Positions 24,737 to 37,600 of a stretch of DNA of 64,000 nt are shown piece by piece; within the stretch, counting starts at the first letter, position 1, and each line of letters begins with the position of its first letter. The notes under the pieces were generated by a model that worked only from the letters and a program-made list of their open reading frames with translations, was not told the DNA's origin and searched no databases. Origin of the DNA: Lobulomyces angularis (Eukaryota; Chytridiomycota; Chytridiomycetes; Lobulomycetales; Lobulomycetaceae); contig JADHYX010000051.1 in the NCBI GenBank assembly GCA_027604685.1, positions 422 to 64,421 of the forward strand, read 5' to 3'. Position numbers and translations under genes: made by a program.

Positions 24737-25544
24737 ATCAGTCTCCAGTGGTGACTCATTATTCAATAATAAAAATAAAAAGAAAAAAGGCGTGGTTTCA
24801 AAGCAATCAACTATATTTCATGTGGCCGAAAGCCAAATGAAAGTGAATGAAACCAAAAAACAATTGGGTAGGAAAACTTCAAACATAAACCAGCAAGACG
24901 ATTTTAATTTACCGTTCAAGTCTCACTCTACTATACCAATAAAAAGCACTATAGAATTGCAAAAAGAAAAAGAACTGGAAGCATTAGAAGAAGAAAAAGA
25001 GAAGAAGAAAAAAATAATTGAAAATCAAAAATTAAAAAAAAAAAATTCCAGTTTGAGAGAAAAAAGTTTACTAGACTCAATATACCAAGCATTTGATGGG
25101 TTAGAAGAGGCCACATCACCTGCAGCTGCGAATTCAACTTCAACTTCTACACCAGTTTCTCCAAATAAAACTGAAAAGTTAAAAAATATAGAAAAAGTAG
25201 CGGATAAAGGCATGCCAATTACTGAAAAGGAAAAAAATTTCATTATTGAAGAAAATGAAAATTTGCGAAAAATTTACTTTAACAAGAACAAACAAAATTA
25301 TGACTTTGAAATTTTAAAAAAAAGTAAAAAGATTTATTTGGAATTCGGTTTTGGTAATAGAGGTGGTAATACTAATAGTAGATTGGAGGATGAATTGGAG
25401 GATGAGGAGTTACGATTAGGAAGAGAACTTTTTAGAGAAAATATATTGAAGGAAAGGAGACTGAGGAGGAAAAAAGAGCAGGAAGTTGGCGGTGTTATGA
25501 ACAAAGCTGACAATGGTAATTTGGGGAATGAAAGATTTGAATAA
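24737..25544 (+). CDS. charged coiled-coil protein, 5' end unresolved
   Basis: Open frame entered from a TTTTTTTAG acceptor at 24736, reading SVSSGDSLFNNKNKKKKGVV and continuing about 268 residues to GNLGNERFE. It contains a Lys/Glu coiled coil (KEKELEALEEEKEKKKKIIE), a linker rich in Ala/Ser/Thr (AAANSTSTSTPVSPNK), and an acidic-basic end (RLEDELEDEELRLGRELFRE). The first internal ATG is at 24837 (MKVNETKKQLGRKTSN), so either translation starts there or an upstream exon is missing. No family is recognised. Composition fits a nuclear or cytoskeletal protein, and the call rests on frame length and non-random residue use. Confidence 0.55.
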
Positions 25545-25604
25545 AATAGGCTTGTTTTTTTGGTGTTTTTTTCTGTAAATAATAATTTCATCAATTTTAT
25601 TATT

Positions 25605-26990
25605 TCAATACAATTTTTCTTTTCTTAAAATAAATTCTACTGCCTCTAGTACATCAGACTTTACAAGGGTACTATTATGATCATGTTTTCTGTGGTGATC
25701 TACCTCATTCCAAACTCCGGTTCTGACCAAAACACTTTCCCAGCCTATAAAATAAGTAAAAAATGACAAGGAATTTGTGCTTCACCATGATTGTTAGCTC
25801 CATCAATATCAGAATCAGGGTTATCTATTTGATAGTAAAAATTATTTCACAAGTTCTTAATACATCATATGACAACCTCCAATAGCATATACAATTCGTC
25901 TACTAGTATCCTTCGGTAGACCCCACATTGCATTAGCATGATCATTTAAAATTTTTGTAGCAAACTCATAGGTAATTTTTTCTGGCTTACCAAATTTCGT
26001 GGATATCAAATGCTCCTTCGTTAATTTTTTATATAAGCATTCTAAACAGGTCTTGAATGCTCCTTGAGCAAATCTATTTACTGGATATTCATTACTCCAA
26101 ATAAAATCAGGATTACTACAAGTCATAGGTTATTAATTTTTAGAATTATTTTTTTAACCCTACTAACCTAAAATAAAGTTGCACCCTATTGGTAGATTAG
26201 AAATGCATTCTTAATATAAAATTTTATATATTCTACTCACGCTTGAGGTGTTCCATTGTCTTTTACGGTTCCCAGTATCCCATTTTTAGATCTCAAAATA
26301 TCTGTGCAGATTTGTAAATCTCTTCCCCAATCTCTTGAATCATGAAACATCATAATTGCTTTAAACTTAGAAAAAGAAAGTCGAATTATGAATAAAAATG
26401 AATATAACAGTACCGGTTCTTTACTTAAGTCGAAACTGTCATCTTCCTCTGAGTCAAATGCATTGCTGAATGGCCAAATAGAGTGATTTGTTCTTAAAAC
26501 ATCATTTGTCGTTAAGACTTTTTCAAAGCCATAATTTTTCGCAACTTTTTTACATTCATTTTTTGCTCCTCCTATCACCACAACTAAATCATTTCTATAC
26601 TTCTTTACCAAACTTTTCTATTTTAATTTTAATTTTATTTTTTGTTGCATTTATCATCATAATCAAAAATACCATTGGAGAATGCGATAAAACAACTTGC
26701 TGTTGTGAAATCTAAGTAATTTGAATTTTTAATATAAGTTTTTTGATGGTTATTACAGGTAGATCAAAAAGCTGTGCTAGTTGGTCAGCTTTCATTTGCT
26801 CTTTCACACCACCACCGTTGGTTAAAAAGATGAAAGGAATTTTTCGTTCCGATAAAAGTTTAAGTGCTGGTTTAGTTTGATTTAGTAATCGCTTTCCTTT
26901 TATCAAAACACCATCTATATCAAAAGCAAATCCAACAGCATGGTAAGATCTCCTGAATTTGTAAACAGTGTTCTGCTTGAATGGATTCAT
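25605..26990 (-). CDS. HAD-family hydrolase, HDHD5/CECR5 (yeast YKR070W) type
   Basis: Class IIA haloacid-dehalogenase-like phosphatase, probably mitochondrial. Start MNPFKQNTVYKFRRSYHAVG gives a basic presequence directly before HAD motif I (FAFDIDGVLIKGKRLL). Motif II is IPFIFLTNGGG. Then come FEKVLTTNDVLRTNHSIWPF, FKAIMMFHDSRDWGRDLQI, NPDFIWSNEYPVNRFAQGAF and motif IV, GDNPDSDIDGANNHGWESVL, assembled across two splice junctions. The end is EAVEFILRKEKLY. The order and motifs match CECR5, whose physiological substrate is not established. An upstream in-frame ATG (27059) adds an unlikely cysteine-rich leader and was not used. Confidence 0.85.
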
Positions 26991-28846
26991 TTCGTAAAGT
27001 CTTGTGTCACCTGTTTTAGATTTTTTTGAACAGAAATATTCAAAAAAATAACACAACAAGCATCATTTCCCATACTGTTTCTTTTGATGATTTTAACGCT
27101 GTTTGTTTTCTTTGATCTTGGTAAATTTAAAATGTTTTTCGTTACTATCTTGGTGTAGGTGATAATATGTCTAGGGATAGAGGATGTTGATAATGGAGTA
27201 AAATTAAATAATTTTAAATCATGTTTTTTTTATAAATCACATAATTTGAAATGAGATTCTAAATATTTTTTCTTGTTCTTCCAACATTATGGTAAGCCAA
27301 TCCTACGATCTGAATATCTGCAGGAAAAAAATCTTGTATTTTTCAGTAGCAATTTCCAGATTATACCTTGAAATTTTAATATTGGTTACCAAAAAGATAA
27401 TTTTGTACCTTATTATTATGTTTTATTTATTCTTGAGCAGATTTATATTATTATTGTAGAAGTAATTTTTTTTAATCTTTTGAATAAAGTAATTAGTTAA
27501 CCAAATCTTATCACAGAAATTTAAATAATGCAACAGAAACATTCTACAAAAAAATAAATTTTAATGAAGTATTCATGACATGCAACGTATTTCGAAAATA
27601 TTGAAACATTAACTTTAAATTTTAATAAACTCACTGTACAAACTGCTCACTTTGTCAAATGGTATCTACTTAATTCAAATGATAACAATAACACATTATA
27701 ACCAAAAAAAAAACTTTCAAGTCATTTTTTGCTTCTGAACAATCACATCTTCAATAATAGAAATAGCGAAGAGAGGGGCAGTTATAGGTCGATTTTCACC
27801 ATACATTCTCAAACATAAAAAAAACAATTTCCTACATAAATCAAGAAATTAAAAACATTCAACAAATTGCTTTAAAAATGTTTTTAAACAAAAATTAATA
27901 AGAACATTTAAAATAAATGTTAATTATAATTTATCACTTTAAATTTATTGATAATAACTACTTACCTAATTAATTAAAATAAATTAAATGTTAATTATAA
28001 TTTATTACTTGGTAAAACCAGTTAAGTTTTATAAAGAAGAACCTTAAACCCATGTCTTGCAAAAAACCCTGGATTGCCATTTCTATCTTTTCTAGATCTT
28101 TTCTACTGATTTTTTACATTTCCATCACTTTTAATAGTGAACAGTGTTGTTTTTAAACGCTATCTTCAAAAAGATAATGCGCAAAACTGTATGGAAATGT
28201 TACCACCATTATAAAACGAACTTACTGTTTATAGAGGTGTTTACTTGGAAACAGTTAATGGATACAAATCATTGTGGAAAAAAATAGTTTAGACATCTTT
28301 TTATAGCTTACTTTTTTTACTTTCAGTATGTGTATTAAATAATTAATTGAGTGCAACACATAGTGACAGTGATCTTGTAAATTTCCATAATCCAGTTTCC
28401 CTAATCCAGAACTTACATTTCAAGAAGTTTGTTATTATCAACGATTAGAAGGTGAGTAAAATATATTTCCAGACCATTTGAATTACCTTTAAGAAAATTT
28501 ATAAAAATCTATCAGCACCTGACCCTGAAGGAAAAACAGATCAGGGAATAACAGAAGAAGCTTGGAATTAAAAGCTGTTAATGAAAAGTTAAAGTTTTCA
28601 TGTCTTAACATTTTTATATTTTTTTTAACATAAGTTTACATTCAACGTGAAAGTTCAAAATTAATTTGATACATAAGGGCGAAAAAAATTGTTATGGAGA
28701 GCTACTTTGTCCAATAAACAACAAGGAATTCAACTAGCATATATGAAGAAACATTCAATTGACACTGGCTCCATCTGTGTGACAGTTGATATTCAAGGTT
28801 CCAGATGATTCTTACAATTTTTTTAGAAAAAATTCAAGTCAGATAA
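26991..28846. other. long gene-poor region
   Basis: Nearly 1.9 kb between the HAD gene and EB1, mostly AT-rich. It contains a short local duplication near 27911-28010. At 28420-28575 and 28640-28810 there are two stretches that read as short open exons but could not be joined into a gene. No RNA gene is recognisable. Confidence 0.45.
27911..28010. repeat. two-copy AT-rich direct repeat
   Basis: A motif of about 25 bp (AAATGTTAATTATAATTTAT followed by C/T and ACTT) occurs at about 27914-27938 and again at about 27986-28010, about 72 bp apart. Origin unknown. Confidence 0.6.
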
Positions 28847-29978
28847 ATGAATGAAAGTAAAGCGGAATTAATAAGCTGGGTCAACACCCTTTTGAAGTTA
28901 GATTATAAAAAAATTGAAGAGCTAGGTACAGGAGCTGCTTATTGTCAAATAATCGATTCGATTTATGGAAACGTAGCGATGAATAAAGTCAAATTTAAGT
29001 GTTATATGGAGCATGATTTTTTGTTTAATTATAAAATCCTTCAATCTTCATTTAATGCTAACAACATAGAAAAGGTTTGAATCATAAATTTTACCAGAAA
29101 AGTAACTGTTTAGGAAATTTTCATTGAGCAATTGGCCAAATGTAGGCAAAACGAAAATTATCAGTTATTATCATGGTTAAAAAAATATTGGGATACTCAT
29201 TATGGTGGAACGCAGTATGATCCTGAAGGGAGACGTAGAGAAAAGCCTAAATCTGGTAAATGAATTATTATGTTTTTTTTAATTTGAATACAGCCTCATT
29301 AATTAAAGGGAAAAGAATAGAAAAGTCTAATCAAAATCTTGGTAAGTTCCAGAGTTTTTATGCATCTTTCTAATTAAGTATGGAAATAGAACCAGTGGAC
29401 CCTGAAAATAAGCAAGTAAACCTAAAATCATCACTTTCATCCACCCCTACCGGTAAGCAAAAATCTGTAAAAATTTGTGATGCACCAAATCTCAAATTGC
29501 CAAAGTTGCCAAGTATGAAAAAAGAATTTTTTAACAATAATTTTTTACAAAAGCAATCAAAGCTATTTTAAATCCTTATATACCCATCCCTGCGTCCATT
29601 AGCAAAAGTTGCCCAATACACTCCAGATCTAGCATGAATGCAGTGGTTTCTCAAGTTCCCCCTAATAGCGCAGATGGGAAGAGTCTTAATTCACGTCCTT
29701 CAACTGGAACATCTGAAGTTGTTTCAGCATATAGTTCGCGAAGTAGAACAGGAATTAAGGACGGTAATTATAATTTAAAAAAAGGTTTGGAAAAGTACAA
29801 AATTAGAGTAAATGATATGCAGAGAAAAATTGATGAATTAAATCTAAACAAATCAAAGAATGAGAGTGAGCTGAACAACTATAGGTTGCAAATTGAGGAA
29901 ATGAAGCAGATTATGGAATGGAAAAATAGAGATAATATAAATGAAGTTTTTGAGCAACTAAAGTTAATTTTAGTTTAG
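28847..29978 (+). CDS. EB1: EB1-like microtubule plus-end binding protein
   Basis: End-binding protein tracking growing microtubule tips (yeast Bim1, human MAPRE1). The N-terminal calponin-homology domain is clear: MNESKAELISWVNTLLKLDY, KIEELGTGAAYCQIIDSIYG, KVKFKCYMEHDFLFNYKILQ, then NYQLLSWLKKYWDTHYGGTQ and YDPEGRR. A Ser/Pro/Lys linker follows, with an intron near 29512 joining KLPKLP to TIKAILNPYIPIPAS. A coiled coil ends the protein (KIRVNDMQRKIDELNLNKSK, then EMKQIMEWKNRDNINEVFEQ). The usual C-terminal EEY/F tail is absent (it ends LKLILV), so partners needing that tail (CAP-Gly proteins) may not bind. Confidence 0.85.
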
Positions 29979-30132
29979 AAAATTGGTGTAAATCTTTTAA
30001 TTTTTTGTTTGTTAAATTCGTTCTATAAGTTAAGCTTCAGTAAAAATTTTTTTTTGTGGTAGTAAATCACGTCCTTAAATTTTTAAAACAAAAAATAAAA
30101 AAAATTGCAAAATCTTTAACATCTTTAAAAAA

Positions 30133-31500
30133 ATGAGATTTAAAATAGTTTTACTGTTTAATATAATCCAAATTATTATATCATCAAGTTCCGACCACTG
30201 TTCCTACATACATCAGTGCAAAGACACTGTCTTAAGAAGCTCTGACTTGAAGTACAAAATAGCTTGCTATAACACTGAAAAACAAATTTGTGGACCAAAA
30301 CCTTTCACCAAGATTGATGGTAAAAATTTATATGTAAAATGCGTTTCCGGCTTTAAGGTTGTTGACTGCTTAAAATCAGACTACAAGGCTTGGGTGGAAA
30401 AAAAATTAAAATCAGTAGTTACAGGGGAAAAATCCGTTATTCCCGCAGAAAGTTCATCCTGTGACCTAGATCGATGCAGCAGTTCCCAAAATAATGAGTG
30501 CTTAGTTCTGCACCAATGGTTACCTGACTATTTTTCAAAAGTTGATGAGTGTTGTTCAGCTGGAAGATATGTTACTTGCAATAAATTTAATCAAATAACT
30601 AGATTGTACGCAAAAATAAAAATTAATAACGAATTGTTTTACATTTGTTTGTTTAGGAACCTGGGGGATAAATCAATAACTAGTATACCCAATGACATTT
30701 TTAAATTTCGGGAATTGATATTGCTGTAATAATATTTGATTTTACTTTTATAAATTAATGATTTTAGTGATCTTTCCTTTAATCAAATTAACGGTTCTAT
30801 TCCCTCGAATATCGGAAAACTTAAAAAGCTGAAGTTTTTGTGAGTAAAATTCCTAATCACATTTCCTTACCTAAATTTGATAGAAATTTGAGCGGGAATA
30901 AGTTAAAAGACAGCATACCAGCAAGTTTAGGAGACTTAGAAAATCTTACTGGATTGTATTTAAAATTTTTTTTTAATTTAATTATTGCTGCTCTATAGGT
31001 GGTTAGCGTTAAATAAATTAACTGGAAGCATTCCACCCGAACTTGGTAACCTATCAAGACTTCAAACATTGTATTTTATAATCTTTCTGTAAACTTTAAA
31101 TCATTGTTTAAGGTTTTTAAGTGGTAATGAATTAAGTGGAGAATTACCTGAAAGATTATTTCTACTCTCAGAATTGAAACATCTGTAAATCTTAATTTGT
31201 TTTTTTAATTTTTTTAATTTAAATGCAGATATTTAAATATGAATCTACTTGAAGGAAAATTACCAAAAATGTCCAAGTTAACAAATTTACAACAGCTGTA
31301 ACATTTAAATGAAAAATTTACAATTTTTTAATATTTTTAGTGATCTTAGCTACAATCAATTTTCTGGAAAATTGCCGAATTTTAGTCAACTGCAGTTAAG
31401 AGAATGCAATCTTTATTCACTAATGAATGTATGCAATTCGGAAGGTGTAGAAATCCACAGTGCCTGTAAATCTACAAATACATACACAAGTAAGAAATAA
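30133..31500 (+). CDS. secreted leucine-rich repeat protein, plant-type repeats
   Basis: Signal peptide (MRFKIVLLFNIIQIIISSSS), then a Cys-rich N-terminal region of about 140 residues (DHCSYIHQCKDTV, CYNTEKQICGPKP, DECCSAGRYVTC). At least six LRRs of the 24-residue plant type follow, e.g. DLSFNQINGSIPSNIGKLKK, NLSGNKLKDSIPASLGDLEN, LALNKLTGSIPPELGNLSRL. A short Cys-containing end follows (ECNLYSLMNVCNSEGVEIHS). Exons: 30133-30605, 30657-30725, 30768-30839, 30884-30955, 30999-31070, 31113-31184, 31229-31297, 31341-31500. Every intron is phase 2 and cuts the same Leu codon. No kinase domain or membrane anchor is seen. A donor at the very end (ACA A^GTAAGA) could give an alternative two-residue tail (KC). 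Confidence 0.85.
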
Positions 31501-31669
31501 AACATTTAATGTTTCTCATAATTTTTTAGAATGTTAGAAAAATTGTAACTACCTGGGCTATTATATTTCTTTTTATTTTACAAATTATAATATTAAAATA
31601 TTGTTGAAGATTGAATTATTTAATAAAAGTAGTTTTTAATTTAATAAAAATTTTAATTTGACCTTTAAT

Positions 31670-34600
31670 CTAATCAGCAGATTTATGTCGGGATATATAT
31701 TCTCCAAAGGCAGCTTCGATTTTAGAACACAACCACTATTATAATTTAATTAATTAAGAGCTATTTTATTCGATATGTTTACCTGAGCGGAATTAGAATC
31801 AGGACAAGGAATAACTTTTGCCTTGGCAGTTTGACGATTGCCTTTCTGTATCAATGTTATCCCTCCACTCTCCAGTCTTATCAACTGTACGTCAGAATAA
31901 GGTAGATTCCAGTCATATCGTAATTTTTTAATTCGAATCATCAAAACTCTTAAGTTTGTAACAAGCACAAGTAAATCTTCATTTCTTAAATCTAAGTGGG
32001 CAATATAATCTTCATGAAAAAATTCGCCATTATCTACTGCTTTCAAATAACTCAAACCCAAAGCTTCTCTAGGGTCATAAGGCTAACACGGCGATGAAAA
32101 AAAATAAAATAAAAAAAAATTTACCTTCAAAATTCCATCTTTCCCAATATAACGAGGAAGTCTTTGTCGATCAAGATCTAACTCAAAAACAGTAGTCGTA
32201 TTTTTGATGCCTTCGGTTACCGTTGATGCAAGGTCGAAAACACCAATTACGGGTTTGGTAATTGCCCTAATTGTTTTACTAAATTTAGCAAATAAGTATC
32301 TAAAATTACCCAACTACTCCTTTGCCAAGACCCTTAAAAAAGCCACTCACACCTTCCTTTTCAGCTCCTTCCATCGGTTTAGATACTAAACCTTCAACAC
32401 CACTTCCAATAGATCCAAAAAATGACGAGACTCCTTGAGTAACGCCGGAAACTGCATGCTTCGGCTTATTTCTAAAAAAAATCAGAAATTTATTTTAAAC
32501 TTGTTAATAATAATACCTGACTCCATGAAGCCTGCGTTTCTCTTGAAACTAAAAAAAAACATTATTGCAACTGTATATTTGTTAAATACTTCATCGTCCA
32601 ATGTAACAACTGATAAGCCCTTGCTGATGCTTCCAGTAACTTTTGATAAAGTATCAGAAAATCCAAATACAGTTTTCTTAACCAGACTTGCTCCACCCTT
32701 ATTTCTTATTTAACGTAAAATTTGTCAACACTTAATATACCTTGGCTAATCCGATACCAAAATCTTGAGGTCTAGTAATTTCAAAGCCTTGTATCGGTTC
32801 GTAAAATAAATCCCAAACACCTGAACTAACAGAATTGAAAAGACCTACAGGATTACCTAAAAAGTCTGCGCTACCAATTACTTTGTGTATCTAAACAAAA
32901 ATAATGAATTATTATACAAAGAAAAAAAAAAGTATTTATACCTGTCCAACAGCTTCTTGCGAATAAAAAGTCATTATGCTATTTACCAGCTGTTGAAAGG
33001 TTACAACTGAATGATGAAGTTCCAAAGAATTCATTCTTATTGGCGCGTCATGTATATTTCCAATAGCCATGGTAAATACTAAAATAATTAAGAAAATTGA
33101 ATCTTTTCTTTCATTACCATCAAAAAAAAAGGTCAAAATATTGTGAGATCTTGGCCTAGAGTCTTCATTGCTTGTTTTCGTTCTCGCAAAAGAAACGTTT
33201 ATTTTAATGGGCTGAAGAAATAATCTTTCAAAGTACATTCTTACATCACCATCAGATACTTGATGGTGTGGAGTAACCATTTCCGGATCATAAAGTTTTC
33301 TAAGATTACACTCATAAGTAAGGGAATATGTTAAGAAAATTACCCATCAATTTCCTCCCAACCAGCAACATTGAACTTTGAAAATTCCAGCAGTGCATTT
33401 AAAAAATCTTCGTCAATGTCGAAAGATAGCTCTTGAAGTAATATACTGCAAAAATGATAATAATCCAATCCATATGCTGCAATATATATTAGTAGCTAAT
33501 AGAAGATTCTAAATTTTACAAATATCTTTAGACTTTGTCAAAGTTCCCAGTAAGACAGGTCTAAATTGCTCGTCACCTTCCTTTGGTAGATTCGTAGGAT
33601 AAACAAAAATTGGTTCTATACAACCATACAGTTGATTATCGATCTAATTTATTTAATGACAAATAAGTGTATTGTAAATACCTGAATCCATTTTAGTGTA
33701 AATTCAAGTTTTTGAATAGTGGTACCATCAACATAAGTAAAACTGAAATCTTTAAAGGAAGCATACAGCAGTTCCTACATATTCATCAGAATATACCAAA
33801 AATTTAAAGAATATACCTGCATGTGTTGGTTTATCAGAGAAATTCCAACTCCTTCCATTCTAAATCTAAAAGAAAATAATGCAACTTCCGCATCTTCTTT
33901 TTTCTAAAAAAAGTTTAACTCACAAATAAAGTATACGAACCGTTGAGGATTGGGAGCCACTTTGCGATAACATAAGGGAATCGGAAGATGATGCTGTAGA
34001 AGGGTCTGCAGTTCGGCGATATTGTTCAGGCAATTGTGAAAGCCTAGGAATTTTTAATATTCCATTATAAAAATTTAATACCTAATGACAAGTACTGGTC
34101 CTTCGGCAACTATTTGAATGCATAAAACTTTATACTGAGATCCTTTCATATCTATAGGATATTTGACGTGGGTAATATTTCCAATATCTAATAAATCGAT
34201 TTCTCTTTCTTTTCCATTAACATGAACTACCAAAACTTTATTTTGTGCAGAAGGATTGTCCCATGCATAACGTTTTTTTGAGTCTTTTTGAACAATATAG
34301 TTGTTGTTACTTCCCTTGATAAATATGTTTAGATTTTGTATAAAAAGAAAAGTTCAAACCGATTGCCAAATCACAACATCTTGCTCTGATGAGTTTTCAA
34401 TAAGAAATGGCCAGTGACCTTCATTTCTTGACACTATCAAAAATATTGCAGCGCCTTCAAGAACAATTTCTACATTAAGCAAATCTTCCTCTTCACTACC
34501 ACCAACTTTACCAACTTTTACAAACGTTTTTCCAATATTGTTGACAATAAATGGTTGTGACCTAAATTTAATACTTTAGTGGAAAATAAAACATAACGGT

Positions 34601-37600
34601 TTACCACTCATTTAACAGACCTGTTCTTCGTACGCTAAGCAGCACTGGATCCTCAAAGAGTTCCAAATAGTGGAATGGCAAGGAAGATTTGGCTTGAACA
34701 GTGGTTACTGCATTTGAGCCATGTTGACGAAAGTTAAGATCTTCCGACATTTCATTGATAATATTGTATCTAGGACAAACAGTAACTACTTTCGTCAAAA
34801 AAAACTAAGGAACTTCTGTTAGTACATTTTTGCATAATCTTTTTTACTACCTTTCCTTCACCTTCATTAATGGAAATTCCAAGGTGGACAGATTTGTTTC
34901 GTTTTGGTAGTGGGATGGCAACATCAAAGTCACTACCTACGGCTTCGAAACTAAGTGGCTATTGGAATAAAATTGTTCATTTAGTACTAGAAGTTATAAA
35001 TTACCCTGCTCCAATCTGAATCAGGTAACTTCACTTGTGCACGGTTTCGGACGGTATCAAAGTTAGAGTAAGCAAACATCAAAGGTTCCACCTAGTTTAA
35101 TTTTTTTAATAAAATGTACTAACCGAAACTTCACCTTCTCTGGATTATGAACGCGTGAAACTTGGCCTGCTGCCAGTCTTTGCTGGGACATCAAAGAACT
35201 CGCTGAGAACTTCAAATCTAGTCCTGTTTTGTTCAAAATCACGTAGGGGCTGTAAATTGTAACCTTTCTTCCACCTTTTTCGAGCTTGTTGCTATATTTG
35301 ATGCGAAGCATCAAAGTGTTTCCTTCATGATCTTTTAAAGTTACGTTTTCGTCTCTGTATCCTAAATCAGAATTTGTTATAACAGCCACTTCACTTTCTC
35401 TGTAGTCTTCAGAAGTGTTTATAATAACTTAGTGATATAATGCAGCCAGTTAATAAATACCTGTTCCTAAAATCTGGATTCTTAAAACCAGAAAATGGGT
35501 GGGATTTAAAGTGTGAATAGTATCTAGTTTTCCACTTGCTAATTGTTGCTTATGTTCTTGGTGCTTGGTTTTATCAGTAAGTTGGTATTTAATGTCGTAA
35601 GGCAAAAGATTTTCAAATTGGAAAGGCGGAAGAATTTTCATTCTAATCTTTGGATATTCACTTTTAACGAACATAATTGTTAAATTCAAAAATTTATTTA
35701 TTCATATCTATACCCTTTTTCAAATGTAGAATTGACCTGAAATAAAAATGGAGGGATGTTTCTATCTGGGGAAAAAGACGAAACCAAAGGGTAAAAGTTG
35801 TCCCGTTGAAGTTCCTTCCAGAACAGAACTTCTTTTGACCAATGATAACCAAAGCCTAAGATAAAGTGATGTTATTGATGATAAATAAGAAAAAATATAC
35901 CTTTTGGACGAATAAGAAGTTTGTCAAAATATGATGTAATAATAGGAACGGCATAGTCTTTACCAGGCAATACCTCTTGAATCTTTGAAGTCAATTTACC
36001 CGCAGAATTTATAGTAACCACTTCCAAGGTTACATTTGTTGAGTTTTCTAAAGCAGTGGAAGACCTAAATGTAACTACCTTAACATTATCTTTTAAAGTA
36101 ACTTCACAAACAAGTTGATGTGACACTTGGTCAATAGATGGTCTCAATAGATAAGATCTTACACCTTCCCTATCAACAGCAATTGATTTTAAACTTTCCC
36201 ACGCAGGACCGGATATTTGCAAAGAAATTTTGTTTGGTGAGGCTGTTGTACTCTTTTAAAAAAAAATTAAATTGAATATAAATCAAATTGGCACCTCTCT
36301 CAAAACCCGCCAATCACCAAATCTCCAAGACATCTCTTCACCATCGCTAAGAAGCTTAAATTCAGTATCAAGCCCATTCGTTGTACCATCAGCCCAGACA
36401 TGCATATCATAACCGGTTCGATTAATTAATATATAAGGAGCATGTACTTTCCTTCTAATAGACAATTTTCGCTATTGAAACAAAATTTAGTAATGTGTTA
36501 AAGAAAATACCTCATCCTTTTTATCCCATCTATTAAATGTTTTTAGAGCAGTTTCTATAAATATATGTGATAAATTAAATTCAAGTTTCTTTTTTGATGA
36601 AAAAGTTATTGCGGTAGCCCCTTCACTAGTTTTAGTCGTCTTTAAAGAAAAATGTAAAAAAAAAAATGAAAAATTGGTGCTACATTTAGAGAACAAGACC
36701 ACGGCTCAATTATGGGTTCCCAATGAGAATTTTTAATGTTAAAATAATTAACTTGCATGCTTAAAGCGACTCGCACTAAAAGATGTTTATACTGGTATTA
36801 AATAAAAAAATTCCATACCTTCCATTTGCGTTGACCAGTCTTTAACATCAGCACCCACCCTATCAACAATAAAATCAAACATCGGCAGATGAAGGTCGTT
36901 TAGATCATCAATTAGGATTAAGCGCAATCCTTGAGTATGCAGTTTAAGCTACATTAGCAAAATTTCAATTAAAAAAGCCATATAAAAATAACAACTACCG
37001 TTTCTCTAGACATGATAAGGTTATTTATTGGAACAACTTCCTGCGCTCCTTTCTCATCGAAATTTTCGTTTTTTTCGTTGGATGAAGCCAATTCAGATAT
37101 TTGGTTTACTATATCCAAAATCAACAAAACATCTTTGTACGAAACTCGAAGCATTAAAGGTGTAACATCTATTTTAATATCAGTTAACTTATGACCAGGA
37201 CTAGGTTTTGCATCTTCAACCGTTAATGCTAAATCGAAATTTTGAATAAATCGTAAGGCAGTCTCAGCTCTATTTAAAAGAATTAAAAATAAATATAAAA
37301 CCTTTTATTACCTTTGGTCCATTGCGCAGAAAAACATACCAAGATCATGCGCACTGTAACTAGTTATTCCATCGTGGGCGATAACTAAATGTTTCAAAAC
37401 CAAAATAATAGCTTCAGTCGATGCAACTTTAACATTTTGCAGAACAATAATCTCTAAATCGACGACGTTTACCCTATATATACTATCAGTGGGAGTTGCA
37501 GCATCTGGAGATTCTGCGAACTTTAAATCTATTAAGCCATCATCAATATCTTTGACGGTTGCATTTCTTTTAGATCTAGGTTTTTTTGCTCTTTTCTTTT

